Origin: Oligoflexia bacterium
Lineage (GTDB): Bacteria; Bdellovibrionota; Bdellovibrionia; JABDDW01
DNA length: 64,000 nt
Reading direction: 5' to 3'
NCBI GenBank assembly: GCA_016715815.1
Contig: JADJXN010000003.1
Location: forward strand, 1 to 64,000
Position 1 is the stretch's first letter. Every line of letters begins with the position of its first letter. A program made the position numbers and the translations under genes. The notes beneath the pieces are model-generated. The model saw nothing but the letters and a program-made list of their open reading frames with translations, was not told where the DNA came from and did not search any database. Of this stretch, positions 1 to 7,710 are shown in pieces.

Positions 1-511
1 TTGACTTTCTAAAAATAAGGTTTCCGTACGCATCGCCTTTCCAGGCTTTTACAAATGCATAGTCGGCCTTTAGGGCTTTTTCTAGAACATATTTTTTTCC
101 GTCAAATTCTTTTATTTCCTTTCCTTCTGCTACTAATGTTCCAACGCCTGTTGGGGTGTAAAATGCAGGAATTCCAGCGCCTCCGGCTCTAATTCTTTCG
201 GCAAATGTTCCTTGTGGGCAAAGCTCTACTTCAAGCTCTCCGCTTAAAAATTGTCTTTCAAATTCTTCATTTTCTCCAACATAGCTTGCAATCATTTTTT
301 TGATTTGCTTATTCCTCATAATAATTCCTAAACCAAAATCGTTAACACCTGCATTGTTAGACATACAGGTAAGATTTTTAACCCCTTTTTTATAAAGGGC
401 AGCTATTAAATTTTCAGGAATTCCACAAAGCCCAAAACCGCCAAACATAATTTTAGAGCCATCTTTTACGTCAAAAACAGCTTCATCAGCGTTTTTAAAA
501 ACTTTTTTCAC
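1..511 (-). CDS. scoA: 3-oxoacid CoA-transferase subunit A (partial, C-terminus beyond window)
   Basis: First 170 residues of a class I CoA-transferase alpha subunit, which moves CoA between succinyl-CoA (or acetyl-CoA) and acetoacetate. The translation begins VKKVFKNADEAVF and contains the glycine-rich FGGFGLCGIPENL segment, then SNNAGVNDFGLG and later GAGIPAFYTPTGVGT, which are hallmarks of the AtoD/ScoA family. The GTG start overlaps the thiolase stop by four bases (GTGA), so the two genes are translationally coupled. Together with the thiolase it forms an acetoacetate/acetyl-CoA module. The beta subunit probably follows outside the window. No stop codon interrupts the visible part. Confidence 0.9.
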   Translation of the reverse strand, partial: MKKVFKNADEAVFDVKDGSKIMFGGFGLCGIPENLIAALYKKGVKNLTCMSNNAGVNDFGLGIIMRNKQIKKMIASYVGENEEFERQFLSGELEVELCPQGTFAERIRAGGAGIPAFYTPTGVGTLVAEGKEIKEFDGKKYVLEKALKADYAFVKAWKGDAYGNLIFRKS

Positions 512-1680
512 ACGCGCTCCACAATTACTGCAACAGCTTCACCACCGCCAATGCAAATGCTAGCCATACCACGTTTGAGTTTATTTTTTTCTAAAGCATG
601 CACAAGTGTTGTTAAAATTCTTGCGCCACTTGCACCAATAGGATGACCTAATGCCACAGCCCCGCCGTGAACGTTTACTCTTTTTGAATCTAAATTTAGA
701 TCTTTAATGGTTGCAAGAGCTACTACTGAAAAAGCTTCATTTATTTCAAATAAATCTATATCTTGCATTTTAAGATTTGCCTTTTTTAAGGCTTGCACCA
801 TGGCTTTAGCAGGTGCTGTTGTAAACCACTCAGGTGCTTGCGCAGCAGAAGCATGGGCTATAATTTTAGCTAGTGGCTTTACACTTAAAGATTTTGCTTT
901 AACATCTGACATTAATGCTAGAGCGCTAGCGCCATCGTTAATACTAGAGGCATTGGCTGCAGTAATGGTTCCTGCTTTATCAAACACAGGTTTTAGAGTG
1001 GGGATTTTATCAAATTTAACTTTAAAGGGTTCTTCATCTTCCGTAATAGTAAGTGCTTCTTTAAGATTGGGGATTGTAACCGCTATAATCTCGTTTTTAA
1101 AAAAGCCTTCTTTTGAAGCTGTTTGAGCGCGCTTATAACTTTCTATAGTGAAGGAATCTTGTTCTTCTCTAGTAATATGCTTTTCTCTAACACAAAGCTC
1201 AGCGGCTGAGCCCATGTGAAAGTTATTATAAACATCCCATAGCCCATCTTTAATCATGCTATCTGTAAGTTGCACATGGCCCATTTTGTAGCCTGCTCTT
1301 GATTTTTCTAAAAGGTGAGGGGTCAGGCTCATGTTTTCCTGTCCTCCGGCAATGACGACTTCAGCATCTCCGGTTAAAATAGACTGAGCACCAAGCATTA
1401 CGGCTTTAAGGCCACTTCCACAAACTTTGTTAATGGTGGTGCATGGGGTTGAGTGGCTTAACCCTGAAAATATAGCAGCTTGTCTTGCAGGGGCTTGGCC
1501 AATGCCTGCGGTTAGAACATTTCCCATAATGACTTCGTTTACAGCATCTGGCTTTAAGTGTGCTTTTTCAAGGGCCTCCTTAATGGCAATGCTACCTAGC
1601 TGTGGAGCTGTAAGTGTGGATAAAGTTCCATTAAAAGAGCCAATAGGTGTGCGAGTAGCTGATGCAATAACGACTGTCAT
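508..1680 (-). CDS. Acetyl-CoA acetyltransferase (thiolase II)
   Basis: Cytoplasmic thiolase, about 390 residues, the usual family length; it condenses or cleaves acetoacetyl-CoA. The nucleophilic cysteine is Cys87 in NKVCGSGLKAV. The C-terminal half has NEAFSVV, His346 in GHPIGASG and the second catalytic cysteine Cys376 in CIGGGEA. The start was set at ATG 1680 because AAGGAGG lies just upstream; an in-frame extension to 1710 lacks such a site and would add ten non-conserved residues. It is followed by the CoA-transferase alpha subunit with a 4-base overlap, which suggests acetoacetate metabolism rather than long-chain beta-oxidation. Whether it acts degradatively or for biosynthesis cannot be told from sequence. 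Confidence 0.93.
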   Translation of the reverse strand: MTVVIASATRTPIGSFNGTLSTLTAPQLGSIAIKEALEKAHLKPDAVNEVIMGNVLTAGIGQAPARQAAIFSGLSHSTPCTTINKVCGSGLKAVMLGAQSILTGDAEVVIAGGQENMSLTPHLLEKSRAGYKMGHVQLTDSMIKDGLWDVYNNFHMGSAAELCVREKHITREEQDSFTIESYKRAQTASKEGFFKNEIIAVTIPNLKEALTITEDEEPFKVKFDKIPTLKPVFDKAGTITAANASSINDGASALALMSDVKAKSLSVKPLAKIIAHASAAQAPEWFTTAPAKAMVQALKKANLKMQDIDLFEINEAFSVVALATIKDLNLDSKRVNVHGGAVALGHPIGASGARILTTLVHALEKNKLKRGMASICIGGGEAVAVIVERV

Positions 1681-1732
1681 GGGAGCCTCCTTGAGCAATG
1701 TGAAATTCAATTCTTATTTGCAAAAAAATCGT

Positions 1733-1761
1733 TTGACAAGGGGGTTAAGCTCACTTAACAG
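1733..1761 (+). promoter_or_regulatory. Candidate sigma-70-type promoter for the lysine-rich protein gene
   Basis: TTGACA at 1733-1738 matches the -35 consensus exactly. With 17 bases of spacing the -10 would be TAACAG at 1756-1761, which is a weak match. Transcription would then begin almost at the ATG at 1770, giving a nearly leaderless mRNA. That fits the absence of a Shine-Dalgarno sequence there. The -10 is poor, so this is tentative. Confidence 0.3.
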
Positions 1762-1769
1762 TGAATTCT

Positions 1770-2372
1770 ATGAGTAAAAATAAAAAGGCTAAGAAAACAT
1801 CAAATAAAACCGTTAAAAAGGCTGCATCAAAAGCTTCAAAAACAGCTCTTAAAAAACAAGCTAAGTCCTTGAAATCAAAAGGAAATAAAGAGCAAAAAGT
1901 TGCATCTAAAGTAGCTGAAAAAAAAGACCAAGCTCTTGCGTCAGCCCAACTTTTAAACGCACAAGCTATGGCTAAAGTGGTCGCTGTTGAGGAGTTAAAA
2001 GAAGAGGTTATTCTTACTAACGCTGAGGGTAAACGTTATTGCCGTGTTAGTGATTGTGATGAAGTTTCCATGATTGATGGTTATTGCCGCCTTCACTACA
2101 TCATGTATTGGAAGAGAAATAAGAATAAACTTAAAATTTTAGAGGGTGGAAAGCTTGATAAATACATTGAAGAGCTAACCCAAAGATACCCTGACAAATA
2201 TTTAGAAATTCTAAAAAAAGATCTTTTATCTGAGAAAGAATTTAATACCATTATTACAGAGATGGACCAAGACGACGCTGGGGATGATGTTGAATCCGAA
2301 GAGGAAGATAACCGCTTTGTTGAAGAAATTCGTGGCGGTATTCCCACTGGCTCTGATGATGATGAGTTTTAA
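1770..2372 (+). CDS. Lysine/alanine-rich protein with a central Cys/His cluster; function unknown
   Basis: About 200 residues in three parts. Residues 1-60 are almost only Lys, Ala, Ser and Thr, resembling a histone H1 tail. A compact central segment contains Cys91, Cys96, Cys106 and His109 (C-x4-C-x9-C-x2-H, around GYCRLHYIMYW), a plausible metal site. The C-terminus is strongly acidic (DDAGDDVESEEED). I do not recognise a named family. The basic tail suggests nucleic-acid binding, which is inference. ATG 1770 was chosen; a GTG at 1761 is also in frame. There is no clear ribosome binding site. The HD phosphohydrolase gene follows after two bases, so the two are probably co-transcribed. Confidence 0.75.
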   Translation: MSKNKKAKKTSNKTVKKAASKASKTALKKQAKSLKSKGNKEQKVASKVAEKKDQALASAQLLNAQAMAKVVAVEELKEEVILTNAEGKRYCRVSDCDEVSMIDGYCRLHYIMYWKRNKNKLKILEGGKLDKYIEELTQRYPDKYLEILKKDLLSEKEFNTIITEMDQDDAGDDVESEEEDNRFVEEIRGGIPTGSDDDEF

Positions 2373-2374
2373 GC

Positions 2375-3052
2375 TTGCCAATTTATTCTGATTTTGAAGA
2401 AAAAATTTCTGAAAAAATTAAAGCAGTGTGCTTAGCACACCCAGACCCATCCCATGATTTTTTGCATGTTTTGCGTGTTGTAAAATGGGCCAAATATATT
2501 GCTGAAATTGAGGGTGCAAACTTAGATGTAGTTGTACCGGCTGCTTATTTGCACGATGTGGTGGTTATAGCCAAAAATGATAAGCGCAGAGCTCAAGCCT
2601 CAGAATTAAGCTCTCAAGAAGCAGTCAGATTTTTAAAAGAAATAAATTACCCTGAGACATTAATTTCTCAAATTGCCCATGCAGTAAAAGCCCATTCATT
2701 TACTGCTAATATTAAAGCTGAAAGCTTAGAGGCAAAAGTGGTGCAAGACGCTGATAGGCTTGATGGCTTAGGGGCTATTGGTGTGGCACGCTGTTTTTCA
2801 ATAGGTGGAGTTTTTAATAGGAAGTTTTACTCAAAAGATGATCCTTTTTGTGAAGAAAGGGTGGCTAATGATCAGCTTTTTACCTTAGATCATTTTTTTG
2901 TAAAACTTTATAAAGTAGCTCAAACTCTTCACACTCCAACCGCACAAGCTGAAGGTATGAGACGCTTAGAGTTTTTAAAATCTTTTTGTGAAAATTTAAA
3001 AGTAGAGTTGTTAATAGCTGGCTCTATCAGCAAATCAAACGTTGCATTATAA
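2375..3052 (+). CDS. HD-domain phosphohydrolase, YedJ-like
   Basis: A 225-residue soluble HD-superfamily metal-dependent phosphohydrolase. Metal ligands are visible as His27/His31 (HDFLH), the His60-Asp61 doublet (YLHDVVV) and an aspartate in QDADRLDGLGAIGVAR near residue 125; that last motif is typical of the YedJ-type subgroup. The physiological substrate of this subgroup is not firmly established, although nucleotide phosphates are often suggested for HD proteins. Translation appears to start at TTG 2375, two bases after the preceding stop, implying coupling. No membrane segment or signal peptide is present. Confidence 0.85.
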   Translation: MPIYSDFEEKISEKIKAVCLAHPDPSHDFLHVLRVVKWAKYIAEIEGANLDVVVPAAYLHDVVVIAKNDKRRAQASELSSQEAVRFLKEINYPETLISQIAHAVKAHSFTANIKAESLEAKVVQDADRLDGLGAIGVARCFSIGGVFNRKFYSKDDPFCEERVANDQLFTLDHFFVKLYKVAQTLHTPTAQAEGMRRLEFLKSFCENLKVELLIAGSISKSNVAL

Positions 3053-3101
3053 GTCAGTGCTTTTTTAGTTAAAACTTACTATACAAAGCAGTGATAGAAG
3101 A

Positions 3102-3461
3102 TTAGTTCGGATCGGTCCCAGTACCCTGGTGAAAAAGAATCTTCCATTGAGAACCATACAGTTTCCAAATCGAACTTCGTAAAGACGCTGAAAGGGATCC
3201 ATCTTCATTTTTACGCTTAGTTTTATAAGTGACTAAGACTACTCCATTTGCCAATTCAACTGATTTAAAATCCATTGCAGCAACTGTGGCAGGCGATTCA
3301 ATTGCCAGGGAGGTAATGGTGCTTTGTTTATTCCAAATTCTCCCTGATGTTCCAAATTCTAAGAAGGAATCACATAATAACTTCTCCAGTTCCGCTCTAT
3401 TTTTTCGAACTGAACTTTCTAGGAGTTTTCTTTCCAATTCAAATAAGTTTTCATATTGCAT
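3102..3461 (-). CDS. NTF2-like / DUF4440-type small protein
   Basis: A 119-residue protein beginning MQYENLFELERKLL, with the pattern of SnoaL/DUF4440 proteins: an N-terminal helix, a segment around the F-x-E-F-G-x-S-G loop, then strands including VTYKTKR and SSIWKLYGSQWKILFHQGT. In this fold the ending usually reads like W-K-I-x-x-H-Q-G. Such proteins serve as small-molecule binding or isomerase-like modules, often of unknown role. The gene stands alone between the HD gene and the transposase and points the other way from both. It may belong to the accessory patch, but composition does not prove transfer. Confidence 0.75.
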   Translation of the reverse strand: MQYENLFELERKLLESSVRKNRAELEKLLCDSFLEFGTSGRIWNKQSTITSLAIESPATVAAMDFKSVELANGVVLVTYKTKRKNEDGSLSASLRSSIWKLYGSQWKILFHQGTGTDPN

Positions 3462-3561
3462 ATTTCTTTATAACACTTCAGATGACGCGCAACAATTAAA
3501 TTATCTACTGCATATAAAATGATAAATTGACATCGCTACTTTTTTATAATAATTTAAAATC

Positions 3562-4116
3562 ATGAAAAAACAAAAACAGCTTGGTTTTGAGGTTTTAGAG
3601 AGACAAAGTCTTAAATACTTTGGTGGTGCTTATTTAAAAAACAGTCATGCAAAGGTCGCTAGGCCTATAACGACCAAACGCAGTATGCATTTAGTATTAA
3701 GAGCTTTGATGGCCAAAGGTGAATTTTCGCTCCTAAGAAAAGAAAGAATAATTAAAGAACTCATCTATAATCAAGCAAAGACGTTTGGTGTAAGAGTTTA
3801 TCGACTCGCAAATGGTGGTAATCATTTGCATTTGATCATCATGCCTAGGTCACGTGAGGCGTTTCACGCCTTTATACGTAGTATTTCAGGCCTTATAGTA
3901 AGAGAAGTTTTAGGGGCCCAAAGAGGTTGCCCCCAATTAGGTGCTAAGGGAAAATTTCGCTTCTGGGATAAAAGACCTTTTACTCGCATTGTTGAATGGG
4001 GAAGAGAATATAAATCGCTTAATAATTATCTTGATCAAAATGCGCTTGAAGCCTGGGGATTTATTCCTTATCAACCTCGCAAAAGCAGATTTAATCCGAT
4101 TGGATCAACAGCCTAG
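3562..4116 (+). CDS. REP-associated tyrosine transposase (RAYT, Y1_Tnp family)
   Basis: A 184-residue HUH-type single-strand transposase. The metal-binding HUH pair is His88-Leu-His90 in GGNHLHLIIMP, and Tyr156 in NNYLDQN is the likely nucleophile. The arrangement (HUH first, then one tyrosine about 65 residues later) is that of IS200/RAYT proteins, and the lack of a partner TnpB favours RAYT. These enzymes cut and move hairpin-forming REP sequences. TTGACA at 3527-3532 upstream could be a -35 element. The 219 bases downstream hold several hairpins (4237-4310) that are candidate substrates. The gene looks intact. Confidence 0.88.
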   Translation: MKKQKQLGFEVLERQSLKYFGGAYLKNSHAKVARPITTKRSMHLVLRALMAKGEFSLLRKERIIKELIYNQAKTFGVRVYRLANGGNHLHLIIMPRSREAFHAFIRSISGLIVREVLGAQRGCPQLGAKGKFRFWDKRPFTRIVEWGREYKSLNNYLDQNALEAWGFIPYQPRKSRFNPIGSTA

Positions 4117-4236
4117 AAATTTGATGACCTAAACCAAATCTTTTAATTATACCATTGTATTAAAATGCGTTGGCTTTTTAACTAATGAAGGTAAAGAGGG
4201 TAAGATATCCTTTTAACGCCCCGTTTAGCCGCTGGT

Positions 4237-4263
4237 GGCGGTAGAATGGGTGGGATTCTCGCC
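4237..4263. repeat. REP-like imperfect hairpin downstream of the transposase
   Basis: GGCG (4237-4240), a two-base GT bulge, AGAAT (4243-4247), the loop GGGTGGG, then ATTCT (4255-4259) and CGCC (4260-4263). This gives nine paired bases interrupted by one bulge. Bulged hairpins of this size are the normal substrates of RAYT enzymes, and one is encoded just upstream. I did not find a second exact copy elsewhere in the window. Confidence 0.5.
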
Positions 4264-4282
4264 TGTAACAATGTTACTCAAG

Positions 4283-4310
4283 AACAAGTCAACATATATG
4301 TTGACTTGTT
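4283..4310. repeat. Perfect 28-bp palindrome
   Basis: The left arm is AACAAGTCAACATA (4283-4296) and the right arm is its exact reverse complement (4297-4310), with no spacer. No T-tract follows on either strand, so it does not look like an intrinsic terminator. It lies between the transposase and the convergent GNAT gene, next to another short inverted repeat (GTAAC/GTTAC, 4265-4277). It could be a cruciform, an operator for a dimeric repressor, or an end of a mobile element. Confidence 0.8.
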
Positions 4311-4335
4311 ATGTAGTGTGAGTAGGAAAGTAAGC

Positions 4336-4863
4336 TTAAAGGTTAATCCAATAATAGCGTTTTATTGGTCCACCTTTGTATTGAACTTTGCGCTCTTTTA
4401 AAACACCACCATTTTTTTCAATAATTTTAATTGAGGCTATATTGTCATCATTACAAGTAAGCATGGCTTCAAAAATTCCAAGTTGCTTTGCTATTGGTAG
4501 GGATTTTTTTAACATGGCACTAGCAACACCTTTTCTTCTGTAACTTGGGCATGTGTCATAGCCAATATGACCACCCATTACCAAAAGATCAGCATTAAGT
4601 TTATGGCGGATCGAAATTCTGCCGACATAGGTTTTGTCTATAACGGCCCAAAGTTCTGTTTCATCAACAGGTGTATCTTTAGTCCAAAGTGTTTTTTTAT
4701 TAAGTTGAGACTTAACAAAATCATCAAAATTTTTCTCAAGTTCATCAATTTTAAAATCCATAACCCAAGGTAGCTTTTCTTGTTGAAATTCTTTAAGGCC
4801 TTTCAAGAAGGTATCTTTCAATTCTACAGTTGGTTTTATTAATTTAATTTTTTGAATGTTCAT
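4336..4863 (-). CDS. GNAT family N-acetyltransferase
   Basis: A 175-residue acetyl-CoA-dependent transferase. The acetyl-CoA pyrophosphate-binding loop is seen in GYDTCPSYRRKGVASAML (R-R-K-G-V-A), followed by the helix AKQLGIFEAML and the strand-turn NDDNIASIKIIEKNGGVL; both are standard GNAT motifs A and B. It resembles the small-molecule acetyltransferases of the RimJ-like/YhfO-like type, and the substrate cannot be assigned. It is the last of three closely spaced minus-strand genes (gaps of 4 and 6 bases), so it is probably co-transcribed with the two small proteins upstream. Confidence 0.88.
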   Translation of the reverse strand: MNIQKIKLIKPTVELKDTFLKGLKEFQQEKLPWVMDFKIDELEKNFDDFVKSQLNKKTLWTKDTPVDETELWAVIDKTYVGRISIRHKLNADLLVMGGHIGYDTCPSYRRKGVASAMLKKSLPIAKQLGIFEAMLTCNDDNIASIKIIEKNGGVLKERKVQYKGGPIKRYYWINL

Positions 4864-4867
4864 GTAG

Positions 4868-5296
4868 CTAATCTTCTAAAAGCTCATCGGCTTTTGTTTC
4901 AAGCTCGGTATTTGTAGTGTCAAATTTAAGAAAGATTTTTTTACCGTCTAGTTCAAAATCTGTCCATTCGGTGGGAAGCTCAATGTCTCCGTCGGCCTCA
5001 ACATATTGCTCAATCATAGAGCCTAGGCTATCAAGCATGGTATTAAGTCTTTCCACAATATCTTTTTTCTTTAGATCAAAATCCATGCTGGCGCAAAAAT
5101 TAACCTGCTTAACACCACTTTTATTTGCAAAGCCAACCATAAAAGTGATCTCTTGCATATAAATGCCGCCATCAATGACCACTTTTTTATCAAAACAAAA
5201 CTTTTTATAGTTTTTCTCAACGACATCACGAACCATTTTTATAAAATCAAAAGGTAATTCTTGCGGTTTTTGAGAGCTTACTTTACGTGACTTCAT
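4868..5296 (-). CDS. Conserved-looking hypothetical cytoplasmic protein
   Basis: 142 residues, no signal peptide or membrane segment. It opens with a basic stretch (MKSRKVSSQK) and continues with alternating strands and helices, including GGIYMQEITFMVGF and VKQVNFCASMDFDLKKKDIVERLN. The C-terminus is acidic. I do not recognise the family. Position suggests co-transcription with the exported protein upstream (6-base gap) and the GNAT gene downstream (4-base gap). A GAGGAAC sequence about 11 bases before the ATG may serve as ribosome binding site. Confidence 0.7.
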   Translation of the reverse strand: MKSRKVSSQKPQELPFDFIKMVRDVVEKNYKKFCFDKKVVIDGGIYMQEITFMVGFANKSGVKQVNFCASMDFDLKKKDIVERLNTMLDSLGSMIEQYVEADGDIELPTEWTDFELDGKKIFLKFDTTNTELETKADELLED

Positions 5297-5302
5297 TATT
5301 AA

Positions 5303-5809
5303 TTATTGTTCCTCATGGGAGCTTACTACGCCACTAATTTCATCAGCATAACCTAGCATTTTATTAAAATAATAAAGCTCTTCAAAATATTTGGTATTGC
5401 TATTAAGACCTGCCCAATAAATATTTCTCTGAGCAAAGGGGCGAGATAAAAATAAACGCATATCTTTTAATTGACCTGCAAAGGCTACAAGTTCTAGGTG
5501 TTTTTGAGGAGTTGAAAAGGGGTTTCCTTGCAGTGGAGACTCTGTAATTTTTAGATTTGTGTATATTTGTAAGTTTGAGCTTCTCTTAATTTGCCCTACT
5601 GATTGAGGGGTTAAACTTTCAGGTCTAACTAGCGCGTATACGCGAATAATGGCCTTGGATAGACCATGTTGTAAATCACTTTTTAAGCCCCGCGTCACAT
5701 AGTTTAAATCTATTATAATACTTCCGCAGGGAAAGCTTTTGGCAAAGCCGTGGTAATTAAAGCCCAAAAAAACTATACAAAAAGTTGTAAGTAACTGAAA
5801 AATCTTCAA
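5303..5809 (-). CDS. Exported hypothetical protein
   Basis: 168 residues starting at TTG 5809, with a GGGGG-type ribosome binding site about seven bases upstream. Residues 1-23 (lysine, then FQLLTTFCIVFLGFNYHGFA) form a signal peptide, with a likely cleavage after GFA. The mature part has one cysteine and no recognisable motif. The first of three tightly spaced minus-strand genes, it is divergent from miaB. No function can be given from the sequence. Confidence 0.7.
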   Translation of the reverse strand: MKIFQLLTTFCIVFLGFNYHGFAKSFPCGSIIIDLNYVTRGLKSDLQHGLSKAIIRVYALVRPESLTPQSVGQIKRSSNLQIYTNLKITESPLQGNPFSTPQKHLELVAFAGQLKDMRLFLSRPFAQRNIYWAGLNSNTKYFEELYYFNKMLGYADEISGVVSSHEEQ

Positions 5810-5900
5810 ACAAAACCCCCTTTGATAAGTGCAGTTTGCAAATGTGCAAAACGCAAGCCACGTAATTGACTTAACATGGCAAAACGACTATGTATTTACC

Positions 5901-7229
5901 ATGTTAACTGCCCCCCAAGCTGTCTTTATCACCACTTATGGTTGCCAGATGAATGAACACGACACGGAGAGAATGTTTAGCATTCTAGAAGTTCATAATT
6001 ACTACCAAGTTACAGCCCCAGAAGATGCCGATGTTATAATTATTAATTCCTGCTCTGTTAGAGAAAAACCAGTGCACAAAGTTTTAAGTGAAATTGGAAC
6101 ATATAAAACCCTAAAAGCTCAAAAGCCCCATTTAAAAATTGGAGTGGGTGGTTGTGTGGGCCAACAAGAGGGGAAAAAATTATTATCAAAGGTGCAAAAT
6201 TTAGATTTTGTTTTTGGAACAGACACTATTGATTTATTGCCGCAAATTATTCAAGAAGCTCAAAGTAAAAAAAACGTTGTTCAAACAAAAATGGATCACC
6301 GAGGACCTTACACCATTGAAACCATGGTGAGAAACACTAAAGTCTCAGCTTTTGTTACAATAACAAAGGGTTGTGATAATTTTTGTAGCTTTTGTGTTGT
6401 GCCTTTTACTAGGGGGCGCGAAAGAAGCCGCCTTTTAAGTGAAACAGTTAAAGATGTTCAAAACCTAGTTGCCCGCGGAGTAAAAGAAATCACCCTTTTA
6501 GGGCAAAACGTAAATTCTTATAAAAGCCCTGATGGTGCTGGGGACTTTTCGGATTTACTAAATACTATTTGTGAGCAAACAGAGCTAAAACGTTTACGTT
6601 ACACCACAAGCCACCCAAAAGATTTTGATGATAAAGTAATTCAGGCGCATATAAAGCATGTTGAAAAACTTGGTTTGTATTTACATTTACCAGTGCAATC
6701 AGGTTCAACACGAGTGCTTTCAGCAATGAACCGTGGTTACACAAGGGAAGAATATTTGGCTAAAGTTTTAAAAATTAAAAAGGCACTTCCTGAAATAGTG
6801 CTTTCAACGGATGTCATTGTTGGTTTTCCCACAGAAACTGATTCTGAATTTGAAGAAACCCTAAGCCTTGTAAGAGAGCTTGAGTTTGAAAATGTTTATT
6901 CTTTTAAATATAGTCCAAGACCATTTACAAAAGCCCTTAAATACACAGCAGAGGAACAAGTGTCTGAAGATGTAAAAGATAAAAGGCTTTATAAACTTAT
7001 GGATGTGCAAGAAGAAATTGGTTTTAAAAAAGCTCAAACTTATGAAAATAAAACCTATGATATTTTAGTAGAGGGCCCCTCAAGAGCTAACCCTCAAGTT
7101 TTAACAGGGAGAACAGTACACAACAAAGTAGTTAATTTTTTGGGAGATAGTAATCTTATTGGAGAAATAATTCCGGTGAAGATGATTAAATCTCAACCAT
7201 TTTCTATGAGAGGAGAAATTTTAAATTGA
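5901..7229 (+). CDS. miaB: tRNA-2-methylthio-N6-dimethylallyladenosine synthase MiaB
   Basis: Radical-SAM methylthiotransferase that converts i6A37 to ms2i6A37 in tRNAs reading UNN codons. The N-terminal domain has the three cluster cysteines (Cys15 in TYGCQMN, Cys51 in NSCSVREK, Cys85 in GGCVGQQ). The radical-SAM triad is Cys158, Cys162 and Cys165 (GCDNFCSFC). A TRAM-like domain follows from about residue 370. ATG 5901 gives 442 residues, the normal size; an upstream GTG at 5829 adds 24 residues outside the conserved domain. Its substrate-producing partner miaA lies at 38957. The stop overlaps the next gene's TTG. Confidence 0.96.
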   Translation: MLTAPQAVFITTYGCQMNEHDTERMFSILEVHNYYQVTAPEDADVIIINSCSVREKPVHKVLSEIGTYKTLKAQKPHLKIGVGGCVGQQEGKKLLSKVQNLDFVFGTDTIDLLPQIIQEAQSKKNVVQTKMDHRGPYTIETMVRNTKVSAFVTITKGCDNFCSFCVVPFTRGRERSRLLSETVKDVQNLVARGVKEITLLGQNVNSYKSPDGAGDFSDLLNTICEQTELKRLRYTTSHPKDFDDKVIQAHIKHVEKLGLYLHLPVQSGSTRVLSAMNRGYTREEYLAKVLKIKKALPEIVLSTDVIVGFPTETDSEFEETLSLVRELEFENVYSFKYSPRPFTKALKYTAEEQVSEDVKDKRLYKLMDVQEEIGFKKAQTYENKTYDILVEGPSRANPQVLTGRTVHNKVVNFLGDSNLIGEIIPVKMIKSQPFSMRGEILN

Positions 7230-7708
7230 AGAATAGATTTCAAATATTTCCACATGGAATGATGTTTGGTCCCATGCCTTTTAAACCAGTGATGATTTTT
7301 AAAACTCAAGACCAAGCAGAAGTGATGCCTGTTGTAATAGATCCTCTTCACGCAGGTTTACTAGTTAAGGAACAAGAGGAAATAATAAATACAGATCATG
7401 CTTACAAAGCAACGCTTCAAATTTTTGAACGATTAGATGTAGCTATAAAATCTGTTTATTTTAACGAAATTCATGGGCAAGATTTATTTTGCCTTGTGTC
7501 TGTGACCCAAGGAGAAAAGCTAATCCAATTAAAATTTAAAGCCAAAGAAGTGATGAGCTTAGCGATCAAGGCTGGGACTGTTTTTTATGCCAATGAAGAA
7601 GTTTTAGAAAAAAGTAAGTTAATTAATTTAGAATGGGCTATGCAACAAGCACCACAGCATGAGCAGGGCGATAAAACTCTTATGCCTGGCCCTGATTGGA
7701 TGCACTAA
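7226..7708 (+). CDS. Bifunctional nuclease (DUF151) family protein
   Basis: 160 residues with the DUF151/BFN domain: the MPVVIDPLHAGLLVKEQ segment near the start, a predicted helix, then IKSVYFNEIHGQDLFCLVSVTQG and a later segment with SLAIKAGTVFYANEEVL. Members were named after plant proteins with DNase and RNase activity, and bacterial members are poorly characterised. The TTG start overlaps the miaB stop by four bases (TTGA), so the genes are coupled. An association with tRNA modification is only suggested by position. No signal peptide. Confidence 0.8.
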   Translation: MKNRFQIFPHGMMFGPMPFKPVMIFKTQDQAEVMPVVIDPLHAGLLVKEQEEIINTDHAYKATLQIFERLDVAIKSVYFNEIHGQDLFCLVSVTQGEKLIQLKFKAKEVMSLAIKAGTVFYANEEVLEKSKLINLEWAMQQAPQHEQGDKTLMPGPDWMH

Positions 7709-7710
7709 AA

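Noticed and set aside
707..1126. Open reading frame antisense to the thiolase gene
   Set aside because: The thiolase frame carries all family motifs, and the antisense protein has none. Similar antisense frames in guaB, glyA, lipB and dnaE were dropped for the same reason.
4283..4310. 28-bp palindrome as an intrinsic terminator
   Set aside because: No T-tract follows on either strand, and the stem is AT-rich.
5829..5900. In-frame GTG extension of miaB
   Set aside because: It adds 24 residues with no MiaB similarity and has no ribosome binding site; ATG 5901 gives the standard length.
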